Numbered from the stretch's first letter, positions 18,403 to 27,332 are shown. The stretch is 60,812 nucleotides of DNA from a virus (IMGVR_UViG_3300019752_000008:1-60812), one strand, 5' to 3'. Notes: generated by a model from the letters alone, not told the origin. Program-made: numbers and translations.

Positions 18403-20454
18403 CTAAAAGTGGTCATTTTCTGATACATTTGGTGTGTGATATTGGACATTTTTACTATCCATTAGTCTTATTTCTCTTTTTGTTAACTCTCTTGGTTTTT
18501 CTACTAGATGATAACTTAACGAGTGCCATCTAGTAACACTTGAAACAATACAGTCATACAAGTCATTTCTTACTGATTCGTTTATCTTTTGATAAGATTT
18601 GAAATTATCTGTTTTTCCTGTTTCTGGATTCGTATGATATATATAATGTTCAGATGTCATCATTCTTTCAAAGTCTTCTCTTTTTGATGATATATTTTTC
18701 TCTATCCTCTCGTCAAATAGTCTCACGGGCTTATTGTTTATCCAAAACATTCTTTCTTTATAAAGTTGCGATTCTTCAAACCCTACTTCGCCGTCATCAT
18801 GTTTAATCCTTTCTATACTTCTATTTATCATATCTGTAAGTTCTAGTTTTGCTTGAAGATTGTTTATTTTCAGTATCTTTGTAGTTGTTCCTTTTATAGT
18901 TCTAAAATCAAACATGGGTATCATTTTTTGACCACTTTCTCCCTCTGAAGCATATATATAATCTGGTCGCCCCACCTCTTTGTCTATTAATTGTACCCAC
19001 TCAAGAACCAGCTTTGTTCTTTCTTTTACACCTCTACTATCTATTGTTACGTGATCTACATATCTTATTTGACCATGCCTATCTGTGAGTAGTTTTTTTC
19101 TTATGATGTCAAGCTCTTCAAAGGATTCTGCTCTTCCATAGTCCACTACATTACATATTGACCCGTATTGCCATGCTGTTATAGTAAACCAAAAATGCGT
19201 AAGCTGAGTATCAATGTCCATAAATATTTTATATGTATCATCTGGTATTATGTTCTCTTCAAGCCCGTTTGATATTCTTAATATATCACTCTTTTTAACA
19301 GTTTCCTTTATCTCTTCTTCGTATGGTTCGTTGTAGTATCCTTCAAAGTGTTCTTTTAGTGCATCTCTTCTTAGTGCAGGGTCTTTTAGAACTATAGCTT
19401 CTAAATAAGATGTTGCGATATCTTCAAAACTTAAAAAATAAGACAAAAACGAATTTGCACTAAAGCCTACTGTTTTAGGGTCTTTTTTGTTTCCTTTAAC
19501 TATCCATTCTATTTTATTTTCTTTTATTTGCATATCTTTTTGTTCGCTAGTTATTGATTCACCACATGAATTACATTCGTAGTATGCTAAACTTTGAGCC
19601 AATGGGATATATTTTTCCGACATTATCTCATCTGTAAATGTATCGTCATCATATCCATAAGTGTCTTTAAACTCTCCTATTTCCATTATTCTAAATTGAG
19701 TCCATACCACTTCTATCAAGTCTGAGCAATGAGGGCAATACATCCCTAGAAAGTTTTTTTGTTCACAACTATTAAAACTCTGGGTAATTGTTCCGTTTTT
19801 GGTCTTCTTTGTTGATGCAATCACCATCATTGCACCAACTTTTAGAAATGTTTTTGCTCTTTGCCATAAAGGAGCTATTGCAGCTAATCCGTCTATTTCA
19901 TCTGCTTCATCTACAAGTATAAGTTTTGCTGTAATAGACTTTTTATCATCATCTACTTTTGACCCAATAAGAAATGTGTGTGACCCTCCGTGCGACAATT
20001 CACCTATTTTGTTAGCACTCCTGTTTTCTTCTATCCTTGCTTCTTCTATCATGTTTCTCAAATGAGGACTTACATTTATGTGGGAATCTATCTTTGCTTT
20101 TTGGTATTTAGAGACTAATTTGTCTTTACTTATCATCCATACACAATCTTTACCGTCCATCTTTGCATTTTTTGCAAAAATTATAAACAGAACTGTAGTT
20201 TTTGCCATTTGAGAAGCAAACATTAGTGTTATTTTTTGCGTTCTTCCGTTATCCACTGATTCTAATACTTTTATTAAATGTGGCGTTAAATAAAAACTTA
20301 TCAATTCTCTTGCATTAAATGGAGAATTTGATGGTAGATGCACATACTTCTCTGCGAATTCCTTAAGACTTATGGATTTAGCCCATTTAAGCATCCTAGT
20401 AATTATAGGTATATTTGATAATAGTTCTTTTCTTCTTTTTTTTGAAATTTTCAA
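18403..20454 (-). CDS. terL: Terminase large subunit (lambda gpA family)
   Basis: A 683-residue packaging motor. A Walker A-like segment lies at residues 80-87 (ASQMAKTT), Walker B at 178-183 (LILVDE), and a coupling motif near 212-216 (IASTK). CPHC (240-243) and a later CNSCG form a candidate zinc site. The nuclease half has FMDIDTQ, VTIDSRG and a late DLYDC acidic cluster. Length fits the GpA family (about 640-690). The apparent start is TTG at 20454, with GAGGT upstream; an ATG 20 codons later is the alternative. Confidence 0.9.
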   Translation of the reverse strand: MKISKKRRKELLSNIPIITRMLKWAKSISLKEFAEKYVHLPSNSPFNARELISFYLTPHLIKVLESVDNGRTQKITLMFASQMAKTTVLFIIFAKNAKMDGKDCVWMISKDKLVSKYQKAKIDSHINVSPHLRNMIEEARIEENRSANKIGELSHGGSHTFLIGSKVDDDKKSITAKLILVDEADEIDGLAAIAPLWQRAKTFLKVGAMMVIASTKKTKNGTITQSFNSCEQKNFLGMYCPHCSDLIEVVWTQFRIMEIGEFKDTYGYDDDTFTDEIMSEKYIPLAQSLAYYECNSCGESITSEQKDMQIKENKIEWIVKGNKKDPKTVGFSANSFLSYFLSFEDIATSYLEAIVLKDPALRRDALKEHFEGYYNEPYEEEIKETVKKSDILRISNGLEENIIPDDTYKIFMDIDTQLTHFWFTITAWQYGSICNVVDYGRAESFEELDIIRKKLLTDRHGQIRYVDHVTIDSRGVKERTKLVLEWVQLIDKEVGRPDYIYASEGESGQKMIPMFDFRTIKGTTTKILKINNLQAKLELTDMINRSIERIKHDDGEVGFEESQLYKERMFWINNKPVRLFDERIEKNISSKREDFERMMTSEHYIYHTNPETGKTDNFKSYQKINESVRNDLYDCIVSSVTRWHSLSYHLVEKPRELTKREIRLMDSKNVQYHTPNVSENDHF

Positions 20455-20456
20455 GT

Positions 20457-20633
20457 CTAGTATCTGACCTCTGTTTCTTTAAGTGAATCTTTCCTTGTCT
20501 TCTTCTGGTTCTCTTTTTCGTCTGCTATTCTGCCCCATCCTTTTCGATACCCTTTCATTGAAAACCCAAATCCTATCATAAATATAGTCACGGTATATGC
20601 TATAAATCCGATTACATATAAAATTGTCTCCAT
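20457..20633 (-). CDS. Single-pass membrane protein, 58 aa
   Basis: It begins at the ATG at 20633 behind GGTGGAG. Residues 1-25 are a hydrophobic membrane helix and the rest is Lys/Arg/Glu-rich. The gene lies between packaging genes, within the same operon. Function unknown. Confidence 0.65.
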   Translation of the reverse strand: METILYVIGFIAYTVTIFMIGFGFSMKGYRKGWGRIADEKENQKKTRKDSLKETEVRY

Positions 20634-20634
20634 C

Positions 20635-20964
20635 TTAAAACTCCACCTTTTTCCCATCTGTTTTCATCATAGAGTATCTAAACTCTTTATCTTCATGTAA
20701 TTTTACCATAAGGTTTTTATATTTTATCTCTAACATCCTTATCTTTAGTACATTTTCCACACTTTCTTTTATATCATCATTGCCTTCCAACGTTTTAGCT
20801 ATCATTCCATCTAAAAGTATATTCTTAACTACGTCTGTATCAATATATTTATCTGATAGTCCTTCTTTTATTGTTTTCTTATGGTTTTCCACTACATTTT
20901 GCACCCATAAGAATTGTGTATCTATTTTCGCAAATTTTTCTGCTAGTTTTATGTCTATTATCAT
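20635..20964 (-). CDS. Hypothetical helical protein, 109 aa
   Basis: A mostly helical, Lys/Asp/Glu-rich protein coupled to its neighbours by spacings of one or two bases. No recognised motif. It is probably co-expressed with the DUF1064 and terminase genes. Confidence 0.6.
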   Translation of the reverse strand: MIIDIKLAEKFAKIDTQFLWVQNVVENHKKTIKEGLSDKYIDTDVVKNILLDGMIAKTLEGNDDIKESVENVLKIRMLEIKYKNLMVKLHEDKEFRYSMMKTDGKKVEF

Positions 20965-20965
20965 T

Positions 20966-21364
20966 TTAAAACTCCTTTTCAGTCCATCTCTTCGTCTTAT
21001 CCCTTGTATTTATACCCACATACTCGTCACTATATCTAGCTAAAAACATCTTTTGTCTCATTCTTGTAGGTTCAGTGAGCATGCCTTTTGCATCATCTGC
21101 TACAAATTCCCATCCATCATCTGTTTTACGCTCATATACAAAGTCAATCGTGTATGTGATAGGTTGTTTTTTCTTGCCTTTATGTGTAAATCCATCAAAT
21201 ACTACAAAGTTTTTTTGAAGCGTTAGGTTTCTTATTTTTCCTGCTCTCAACATTAAATATAAGTAGTCGTACCTTCTTGCCTCTAGTTTACTATCAAACT
21301 CTACCCATTCTTCGTTTATTCTCCTGAGGTCTTTTTCATTTTTGTGTTTATTTTGTTTTTTCAC
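20966..21364 (-). CDS. DUF1064-like nuclease-fold protein
   Basis: A 132-residue protein with the DUF1064 pattern: FDSKLEARRYDYL near residues 23-35, an LQ.NF strand, an IDFVYER strand and a later VADDAKG segment. The Glu, Asp and Lys positions suit a PD-(D/E)XK-type nuclease or a related phage packaging accessory. It starts with GTG directly after the upstream TAA. In many phages this family sits near terminase genes, as here. Confidence 0.75.
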   Translation of the reverse strand: MKKQNKHKNEKDLRRINEEWVEFDSKLEARRYDYLYLMLRAGKIRNLTLQKNFVVFDGFTHKGKKKQPITYTIDFVYERKTDDGWEFVADDAKGMLTEPTRMRQKMFLARYSDEYVGINTRDKTKRWTEKEF

Positions 21365-21817
21365 TTAACTAGAAGCCCATTTTTTTAATGCTCCAAAGTT
21401 TTTAACCCACCATTTGCCTATGCTTCTTTTTATCTTAATCTCTAAAGTCTTAAGCCAACTCATATTTTGTTTTTTAACTACCAATACTATATTTGAATCT
21501 TTAAATGTTTTTGCACGTTCTATTACGCCTTGAGGTGCTTTGCAATTATCCATTATAATATTTTTCACAGATATGACTTTCATTTTTGTATACTCATCGT
21601 TACTATATACTATTATTCTTGCACCATTATTTAATGTTAAAGTATTTCTTGTTACATCTTTTACGTCAAATTTACATACTAGTTTTTGTCTTATTAATTC
21701 TCCTATTTTATTCGCTTTAAAATCTGACACAAATAACACAGTCTCTTTTTTATCTGTTATTTTCTTAATTATTTCTATTGCTTTTGTTGTTTTATATTTG
21801 GCTTCTATTGTTATCAT
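21365..21817 (-). CDS. Hypothetical protein, 150 aa, terminase region
   Basis: AAAAGGAT precedes the ATG at 21817. Alternating strands and helices (TVLFVSDF, NIIMDNC, IVLVV) suggest a small alpha/beta or Rossmann-like fold reminiscent of a degenerate ATPase, but no Walker A is present. The C-terminal 30 residues are basic with several Trp. Function unknown. Confidence 0.6.
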   Translation of the reverse strand: MITIEAKYKTTKAIEIIKKITDKKETVLFVSDFKANKIGELIRQKLVCKFDVKDVTRNTLTLNNGARIIVYSNDEYTKMKVISVKNIIMDNCKAPQGVIERAKTFKDSNIVLVVKKQNMSWLKTLEIKIKRSIGKWWVKNFGALKKWASS

Positions 21818-21828
21818 TTGCTATCCTT

Positions 21829-22575
21829 TTATTCTATAATTTCGACATCTTCTATATCTTCATAATTACTCTTCATCATATCAAAAAACTCTATCATAGT
21901 ATCTGTGTCTACTTCTTTGAAAAGTGTTCTTGTAGAGTGTTTATACATAGTATCAAAATACGAGTCTGCTACTTCTTTGAGTTGCTTTATACCCTCTTCT
22001 TTTAGTTTTGGATCAACTATATTTTTTTCTATAAGTTTTTCTAGTTGAGCCAGAGGAAGTTGATCCCTCATTCCTGTGATATTATTATGAATAATCGCCA
22101 TAAACTCACTCATGAGCGTATCAAGTTCTCCTACTACTATATACTTCTTCTCTTCTACTTGTTGCTTATGTGACTTAGCTATAATATCTTCTGCAATTTT
22201 TAGTGCATCAAGAAATTCTGCTCCGCCTTGAGTTTTTGCTATTATATTTAAATGCACTCTATTTTTAAGATTTATTTTGCTTACATCAAGTCCACCTATA
22301 GTTGTATCTTCTATTGGTAAGTTATCTGATGGTGGAGCTACACTTACCTCTCTACCTTTTGGATTGAATTTATCCTTTAGTGTTTTCTTAAACTCTAAAA
22401 CCTGCACAAAGTCATAGAACTTAGCCTTTTCTCCATATACCTCAACTTCTTCTGGGAATCCGTCTTTTTTTTTCCACGATGTTACTGTTGATTTTCCTAC
22501 TGAAAAGTATTTTTGTATTCCTTCTGATGATATTAATAGTCTTTGCTTGTCTATGAAAGTTTTTTGTTCTAGCAT
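21829..22575 (-). CDS. terS: Terminase small subunit-like DNA-recognition protein
   Basis: A 248-residue protein. Residues 10-45 form a winged helix-turn-helix of the Nu1/terminase small type (I..YFSVGKSTVTSWKKKDGFP). A helical oligomerisation region of about 100 residues follows. It lies upstream of the large subunit in the same operon, as expected. A general DNA-binding regulator is the alternative, but length and context favour the packaging recognition subunit. Confidence 0.75.
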   Translation of the reverse strand: MLEQKTFIDKQRLLISSEGIQKYFSVGKSTVTSWKKKDGFPEEVEVYGEKAKFYDFVQVLEFKKTLKDKFNPKGREVSVAPPSDNLPIEDTTIGGLDVSKINLKNRVHLNIIAKTQGGAEFLDALKIAEDIIAKSHKQQVEEKKYIVVGELDTLMSEFMAIIHNNITGMRDQLPLAQLEKLIEKNIVDPKLKEEGIKQLKEVADSYFDTMYKHSTRTLFKEVDTDTMIEFFDMMKSNYEDIEDVEIIE

Positions 22576-22579
22576 ATTT

Positions 22580-22780
22580 TTAAAATCCTTGAATGCAAGG
22601 TTTTATACTTATCTCATATGCTACCATCTGTCCCCCTGCAATTAAAGATACATGGTTATTTTCTATCTCTGCATTAAAGTAAAAATCTTCTTTATGTTTC
22701 TCGCCTAACTCTAGTAGTATTTTAGATATTTTTTGCTCTGCTTGTTTTATATCCTCTTTAACTTCTTTTATGTCTATCAT
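22580..22780 (-). CDS. Hypothetical protein, 66 aa
   Basis: A small Lys/Glu-rich helix followed by two strands. The ATG follows an AAAAGGA-type site and the stop is four bases before the terminase small subunit start. Not recognised. Confidence 0.6.
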   Translation of the reverse strand: MIDIKEVKEDIKQAEQKISKILLELGEKHKEDFYFNAEIENNHVSLIAGGQMVAYEISIKPCIQGF

Positions 22781-22800
22781 TTTCTGTCCTTTTGTAGTAT

Positions 22801-22965
22801 CTATACTATTTTATTAAATCCAAAAACTATTATATTCATTAGTGTTAATGGAAACACAATAAAAATAGCAATAATTTCAGCGTCATCCTTCTCTGTAAAG
22901 AAAATTACAAAAAGCACAAAAAATATATCAAAATATACTGTTGCAACAGTTTGTAATGTATACAT
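22801..22965 (-). CDS. Two-helix membrane protein, 54 aa
   Basis: It has an AAAGGATGAGAT ribosome site and runs to a TAG at 22801. Two hydrophobic segments (about residues 9-23 and 30-50) flank a TEKDD turn, giving a membrane hairpin. It lies at the head of the late operon. A small holin-like or antiholin-like role is possible but not shown. Confidence 0.6.
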   Translation of the reverse strand: MYTLQTVATVYFDIFFVLFVIFFTEKDDAEIIAIFIVFPLTLMNIIVFGFNKIV

Positions 22966-22969
22966 TATC

Positions 22970-23212
22970 TCATCCTTTTATTTTGGCAGATAATCTTACC
23001 TGATCCACTATATCTTCAATCGTTAAATTTGACTCTTCCAATATCTTCTTTATAAATGTTCCATATATTAGTATCTCATAGAAGTTGAAGTTGCTTATTC
23101 TTCTATACGTCTTGTAGAATCCACTCCACTCTTTGCCTATCCTTGACGATATCTCTTTAGGGGTGGTGCTTAGTTTAGACTCTAACTCTTCAAATGCTGT
23201 TTTATCTTCCAT
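22970..23212 (-). CDS. First gene of the late operon, 80 aa, unknown
   Basis: GAGGT precedes the ATG. An acidic N-terminus is followed by aromatic residues and a helical end. It is the first gene downstream of the operator repeats at 23280-23360, so it is directly exposed to the control of the late region. No family recognised. Confidence 0.6.
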   Translation of the reverse strand: MEDKTAFEELESKLSTTPKEISSRIGKEWSGFYKTYRRISNFNFYEILIYGTFIKKILEESNLTIEDIVDQVRLSAKIKG

Positions 23213-23279
23213 TTTTGACCTCTATGGTTGTTTTTATTTCCAAATAATATCACTAAAAGTCTTAATTTTTCCTTACTTT

Positions 23280-23360
23280 TTGGTATATTTGCCAATATAG
23301 TCATACTAGTTGTTTTGTATCTCTTTTTTTGGCATATTTGACTATTTGGTGTATTTGCCA
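23280..23360. promoter_or_regulatory. Three operator-like repeats, consensus TTGGYRTATTTGMCA
   Basis: Copies lie at 23280-23295, 23329-23342 and 23346-23360. The first is close to a palindrome (TTGG...CCAA). They stand between the divergent late (minus) and early (plus) operons, where a phage repressor or activator would act. The binding protein is unknown. Confidence 0.6.
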
Positions 23361-23479
23361 TTATTTACTATATTATTATTGTTCACTCAGTTCAAACCTA
23401 TTTAAAAAATTTTGTTCTGAGGAAAGTGACGGGGCTTCGAACACCCTTATCTTAAGTTTCGTTTCAATATAGTACCTTT

Positions 23480-23500
23480 TCCTTTTTAAAAGGAACTAAA
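23480..23500. terminator. CCTTTT-T-AAAAGG hairpin in the control region
   Basis: A short perfect dyad between the operators and the early promoter. A second CCTTTT/AAAAGG dyad lies at 23611-23629 in the early leader. Either could attenuate transcription, but no strong T-run follows. Confidence 0.3.
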
Positions 23501-23534
23501 AAATACAATTTCTTTCATATTTGATACAAAATAC

Positions 23535-23563
23535 TTGACATTGGTTTGTAATTCATATATAAT
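23535..23563 (+). promoter_or_regulatory. Consensus sigma70 early promoter
   Basis: TTGACA at 23535-23540, a 17-bp spacer, then TATAAT at 23558-23563. Both hexamers are perfect and the spacing is ideal. Transcription would begin near 23570 and drive the plus-strand early genes from 23641. Confidence 0.9.
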
Positions 23564-23640
23564 TACAGTACAAAAAGAGATTAAAACATCTTGACCCCTC
23601 AAAATAACGGCTTCACCTTTTTAAATCAAAAGGCTTAATT

Positions 23641-23847
23641 ATGAAAAACATTATTGAAAGACTATTACTTATAACAACTGTTGCTATTGTGCTTATCTTT
23701 CTAGTTATGGCAGGTGTTAGCCCTACTGCTCCATTAGAGATTAAAGAAATATTTATTAATATACTGTTATTTGGTATAGCTATTTGGCTTTTGCTTATAG
23801 TTTTGTTTCATAGTGACTTTATAAACAAAAATGTAATACACAGATAA
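23641..23847 (+). CDS. Two-helix membrane protein, 68 aa, first early gene
   Basis: It is the first gene behind the strong early promoter. Two long hydrophobic segments (about 7-25 and 38-57) are joined by a PTAPLEIKE loop, a membrane hairpin with a short cytoplasmic C-terminus. Being first and strongly transcribed suggests a host-takeover or superinfection role, which is inference. Confidence 0.7.
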   Translation: MKNIIERLLLITTVAIVLIFLVMAGVSPTAPLEIKEIFINILLFGIAIWLLLIVLFHSDFINKNVIHR

Positions 23848-23890
23848 ATAAATTCATAGAGTACTTACATGAAGTATTCTATGAATTTAT
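23848..23890 (+). terminator. 19-bp stem hairpin after the first early gene
   Basis: ATAAATTCATAG... pairs with its inverse over 19 bp with one G-U, loop ACATG. No T-run follows, so it is better read as an RNA-processing or mRNA-stability hairpin than a terminator. Confidence 0.65.
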
Positions 23891-23952
23891 AGAGGTTAGT
23901 TATAGCTATGTTTATAGTTAGAGAATAAGAAAAAACAAGGATAAAGACAAAA

Positions 23953-24609
23953 ATGCAAGAAGTATTAAAAGATTTAAATAGCAAATTAGGCGAATTAGTT
24001 GGAAGCGGTAAAACTTTAGATAGTAAAGAATGTAAAGAAGTATTAAAAGGTATTAAAGCATTAAAAGATAAAGAGACTTTTCTTATTGATACATTTGGTA
24101 AAGATATAGATATATTTGATACCTTTGTATCAATCAAAGATGCTAACTTTGATTATATTATGGATTTTGCTACTAAAGATATACTTTTGGATATGTTTTT
24201 ACATAATGGTAACGGATTCTATGCAGATAAAAGCGAAATACCGAGGGGTTATACTAATCAAAAGCTAGGGAATAAGTTAGGGCATTTTAAACTTTCTTTT
24301 GATGATTATTTCGGATTAAGTATTGATGGTAAAATTAAATATAAAGATACATTCTTGGGGGTATGGATTAAAATAAAAGACTCTAAGCAATTATTCCATA
24401 TTTCTGGAGATAGAACAGATTTCAGAGGTGGGTACAAAATAGATAATTGTAAACTTCATACCCGTGATTTACAATTTAATAGCGATTTTAAATCTATAAG
24501 ATGGGGTCGAGGATCAGACACTTCTTATAATAGTTTTTGCAAATATCCAACAACAACAACGCTTAAGGAGTGGCTAAAATTAAACAAAGAAGTTTTAACA
24601 CAACATTAG
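23953..24609 (+). CDS. Hypothetical early protein, 218 aa
   Basis: A Lys/Asp-rich protein with a helical N-terminal third and a C-terminal region rich in Phe, Gly and Tyr. No domain recognised. It lies between two strong hairpins, suggesting a separately processed transcript. Confidence 0.65.
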   Translation: MQEVLKDLNSKLGELVGSGKTLDSKECKEVLKGIKALKDKETFLIDTFGKDIDIFDTFVSIKDANFDYIMDFATKDILLDMFLHNGNGFYADKSEIPRGYTNQKLGNKLGHFKLSFDDYFGLSIDGKIKYKDTFLGVWIKIKDSKQLFHISGDRTDFRGGYKIDNCKLHTRDLQFNSDFKSIRWGRGSDTSYNSFCKYPTTTTLKEWLKLNKEVLTQH

Positions 24610-24636
24610 AATAGTAATTAATAGTTACTATTCTTA
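24609..24636 (+). terminator. 10-bp perfect intercistronic hairpin
   Basis: AGAATAGTAA and TTACTATTCT pair perfectly around a 7-nt loop, just after the preceding stop. A/T-rich sequence follows without a pure T-run. Confidence 0.55.
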
Positions 24637-24657
24637 AAAAATAAAAAAGGAAACAAA

Positions 24658-24918
24658 ATGCAAGTAATACAAGCACAAACAATAGCTTTTAAATTATTAA
24701 AAGACAAGATCAAAATAACGGATACAAGATTTAAACAAAGTAAATCTATAAAATTTAATACGGATGATAACTTTAAAACATTTATAGAAAATTGGATGAA
24801 AGAAAAAAGTAAAAGAACAACACTTAATATACTTAGCTATTCATGTATAAATGATGATCTTTATCATTTTCATGTTAATTTCGGAGATAGTGGAGAATTT
24901 AACAATATATTTCTTTAA
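24658..24918 (+). CDS. Hypothetical early protein, 86 aa
   Basis: AAAAAGGA ribosome site. A basic N-terminal half and an acidic/aromatic end. Not recognised. Confidence 0.6.
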   Translation: MQVIQAQTIAFKLLKDKIKITDTRFKQSKSIKFNTDDNFKTFIENWMKEKSKRTTLNILSYSCINDDLYHFHVNFGDSGEFNNIFL

Positions 24919-24962
24919 ACTGTATTATCTTTAGTACAGTTTATGAAAGTATATTTCATATA
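24919..24962 (+). terminator. Two tandem hairpins
   Basis: AAACTGTA/TACAGTTT (8 bp) is followed at once by TATGAAA/TTTCATA (7 bp). Another intercistronic structured stretch in the early operon. Confidence 0.5.
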
Positions 24963-24986
24963 CAAAAAATTTAAAAGGTGGATATT

Positions 24987-25172
24987 ATGGATGAGATTCT
25001 AGAAAGTATAGAAAATGGTCAAAGAAAACAAGCATTTGAACAAATGAAAGATAACAATATATCTTTAGAAGAGGTATTGCACGAGCTTAAAAATTATGGA
25101 GATATGGACGAGATGATAACAATGATCAAAATTGCTTTTAGTACTGGATACATTACGAGTGAATTTGAATAG
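24987..25172 (+). CDS. Small acidic helical protein, 61 aa
   Basis: The start is the ATG at 24987, behind AAAAGGTGG; an in-frame GTG nine bases upstream is inside that ribosome site. Rich in Glu, Asp and Met, with an EEVLHELKNYGDMDEM helix. Unknown. The next 160 bases hold only short frames (one possible 22-residue membrane peptide near 25237) and no convincing gene. Confidence 0.6.
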   Translation: MDEILESIENGQRKQAFEQMKDNNISLEEVLHELKNYGDMDEMITMIKIAFSTGYITSEFE

Positions 25173-25338
25173 GGAGGTTAATAATTCTTATGATTATGAA
25201 GATATAAGATGTGATTTAAAAATAGGTTCTTAAGTTTTGGTTAGCTCTTATTTTTTTATAGGAGCTATAGCCACATTATTTTTAGTTTATTTATGTGCTT
25301 TTTGAGTATATAAATTAGTTAAAATCAAAGGGGAAATT

Positions 25339-25476
25339 ATGAAAAAGTTCACAGGTAAACGGTTAAAAGAGTTGGAATTATTTCGATCTCATCATGTGGG
25401 ATTCAAGAAAAAAAGTATTTTTCAACGGATTAAAAACAATAGAATTAGTCTATATGACTTTAAAATAGCTAAGTAG
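25339..25476 (+). CDS. Small basic protein, 45 aa
   Basis: A strong AAAGGGG ribosome site before the ATG. Very rich in Lys and Arg, possibly nucleic-acid binding. Unknown. Confidence 0.6.
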   Translation: MKKFTGKRLKELELFRSHHVGFKKKSIFQRIKNNRISLYDFKIAK

Positions 25477-25494
25477 ATCAATTAAAGGGTTTTC

Positions 25495-25617
25495 ATGGTT
25501 AGAATAGTAAGAAGATACGGTTATAATTTTCTAGAGGTTGATAGTAGTAAATATACTTTTAAAAATAATAGGTATGCTTTTATAAGTAAAAAAGACTTAT
25601 ATAAGCATAAAAAATAG
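25495..25617 (+). CDS. Small basic protein, 40 aa
   Basis: AAAGGG ribosome site, ATG at 25495 and TAG at 25615. Rich in Arg, Lys and Tyr. Unknown. Confidence 0.5.
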   Translation: MVRIVRRYGYNFLEVDSSKYTFKNNRYAFISKKDLYKHKK

Positions 25618-25637
25618 TTAAAATTAAAGGGGATAAA

Positions 25638-25853
25638 ATGGAAAAAGTAATAACATTAAAGTTTTTAGATGGTGTAAAAGCAGAAGTTAAGTCAGATGGT
25701 AGCGTTGAGATAAGTTTCAATACTAATGACACTAAGAGGGATTTATGGCTTAATCAAATTGATATTTGGAGTAAAACAAACGATAAATTAAAAGAATGTG
25801 GGTATTTAAGGCTTGAAAATAATGATAGACTTAAATTAGTAAAGAATAGATAG
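25638..25853 (+). CDS. Hypothetical early protein, 71 aa
   Basis: AAAGGGG ribosome site. The N-terminal 30 residues are beta-prone (ITLKFLDGVKAEV) and a helix follows. Unknown. Confidence 0.6.
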   Translation: MEKVITLKFLDGVKAEVKSDGSVEISFNTNDTKRDLWLNQIDIWSKTNDKLKECGYLRLENNDRLKLVKNR

Positions 25854-25916
25854 TTAAGTTATAAAATAAATATATCCCTTTTTAACCTATTGGGATTTTA
25901 AAAGAAAGGTAGAGTT

Positions 25917-26138
25917 ATGGCAAATATGGAGAATTTGAAAGTAGGAACAAAAGTAAAAGTAAGTGAACAACAAAAAAAGGATAATTATTATTGCATGAAT
26001 TGGGTACATGATGATTTAATTATTACTCATACTCACAAAGATAATGAGGGTATAGGATTGCTTTATAGTTTTGATAGTATTTCAAGTGATCGTGAAATTA
26101 CATGTAGCTTGTACGGTTGGGAACTGGAGTTAATTTAG
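25917..26138 (+). CDS. Small beta-rich protein, 73 aa
   Basis: GAAAGG ribosome site. The pattern (LKVGTKVKVS near the start and a WELELI end) suggests a small SH3-like or OB-like barrel. Unknown function. Confidence 0.55.
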   Translation: MANMENLKVGTKVKVSEQQKKDNYYCMNWVHDDLIITHTHKDNEGIGLLYSFDSISSDREITCSLYGWELELI

Positions 26139-26225
26139 TCACGTTTAGAGGTAGTAGCATACCCCATCATTTTTTTAGATTTTTTTATGGATTCTTTGAA
26201 TTTATATATAAGCTTAGAGGTTGGT

Positions 26226-26240
26226 TGTTCCATGTGGAAT
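26226..26240. promoter_or_regulatory. parS-like site TGTTCCATGTGGAAT
   Basis: An imperfect member of the GTTCCAC..GGAAC group, in the gap before the gene at 26268. It is the only one of the four that is intergenic. Confidence 0.35.
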
Positions 26241-26267
26241 TTGAAAATTTTTACTGAGGAGTAAATT

Positions 26268-26969
26268 ATGTTAGAAAATGTTACATTAGAAGAGTTGAGA
26301 GAAAATGCAAAAAGAGTTTATCCAGCTAGCTTAAAAGAAGTAAAAGCAAATAAGTATAAAGTGAATGGATATGATGGATATTTATTATTAGATGATACTA
26401 AGGATAATAAAGTACCACAATTATTTTATTGTGGAAAATGGAGGGAGAATACTATTCACCTACAAGAAGATCAAAAAGCTATAGTAGAAGCTCCCATCAA
26501 TTTTTCCAAAAATATACAAGAAAAGAAAGTCACGATAGATACTCATGTTTACACTTTATCTAAGCATAGAGATGATGTCTTTTCTATGCTAGTATATAGA
26601 TTAAAAGATGGTATTAATGAGGGCTATGACAAAAGAGGAACTCTAAACGATATAATACAAGATTTTCCTATCACTAAAGATAATATACATCTTTATTATG
26701 AGTTTATGAGTGATGAAGATAAAAACGCTCATATTGAACTTATTGATGGTATTCTTTACAGTAGATTATATATAGTTATTACTGATAAGTTAAAAATTGA
26801 AAACTTTTCAAGATTCTTAAATAAGACATATGGTAAAGATACTGCATCTTTTATTGCTTATGATTTCTTTGGAGTAAAAGACACATTAAAACCTATAGAT
26901 GAGTATATAGAAGAGATAAAAGCATCTATTGAGTATAAAGAGTATATAGCAAATAAGTCTATACAGTAG
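26268..26969 (+). CDS. Hypothetical early protein, 233 aa
   Basis: GAGGAG ribosome site. A soluble mixed alpha/beta protein with a Lys/Glu-rich C-terminal helix. No signal peptide, cysteine cluster or catalytic motif seen. One of the larger unknown genes of the early operon. A hairpin (AAAAGTG/CACTTTT) follows it at about 26983-27014. Confidence 0.65.
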   Translation: MLENVTLEELRENAKRVYPASLKEVKANKYKVNGYDGYLLLDDTKDNKVPQLFYCGKWRENTIHLQEDQKAIVEAPINFSKNIQEKKVTIDTHVYTLSKHRDDVFSMLVYRLKDGINEGYDKRGTLNDIIQDFPITKDNIHLYYEFMSDEDKNAHIELIDGILYSRLYIVITDKLKIENFSRFLNKTYGKDTASFIAYDFFGVKDTLKPIDEYIEEIKASIEYKEYIANKSIQ

Positions 26970-27044
26970 AACACAAAAATGTTAAAAGTGTGTAGTAGTG
27001 TATACCACCACTTTTGGAAAAATTAGAAATTAAAAGGAAAAATT

Positions 27045-27314
27045 ATGATATATGGGAAAGAAGATATAATACAAGGATTGAGTGAGTTAATTATAGATAG
27101 TGATATGCTACAAGTTAATATATTTGAAGATGGAAAATATCTAATATTAGAAAAAGAAGTAATTAAGCAAAGTGATTTAATATCTTATTTTGAAAATTTA
27201 GATTTTAAAACTAATGGTGGGCAAGATATATTTGAATTTTGTATAATTTACAAAAATAAAGATTTAACTATACAAATATCCGAATTAGAAACAGTTGATA
27301 AGCTAGATATATAG
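27045..27314 (+). CDS. Hypothetical acidic early protein, 89 aa
   Basis: AAAAGGA ribosome site. Acidic, with alternating strand and helix. Could be a DNA-mimic-like host-interaction protein by charge alone, but no homology is claimed. Confidence 0.6.
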   Translation: MIYGKEDIIQGLSELIIDSDMLQVNIFEDGKYLILEKEVIKQSDLISYFENLDFKTNGGQDIFEFCIIYKNKDLTIQISELETVDKLDI

Positions 27315-27332
27315 TAAGTAGAAAGCATCTAC

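Noticed and set aside
26139-26267. A 25-codon frame in the gap before 26268
   Set aside because: No ribosome site and overlaps the parS-like palindrome; nothing supports translation.
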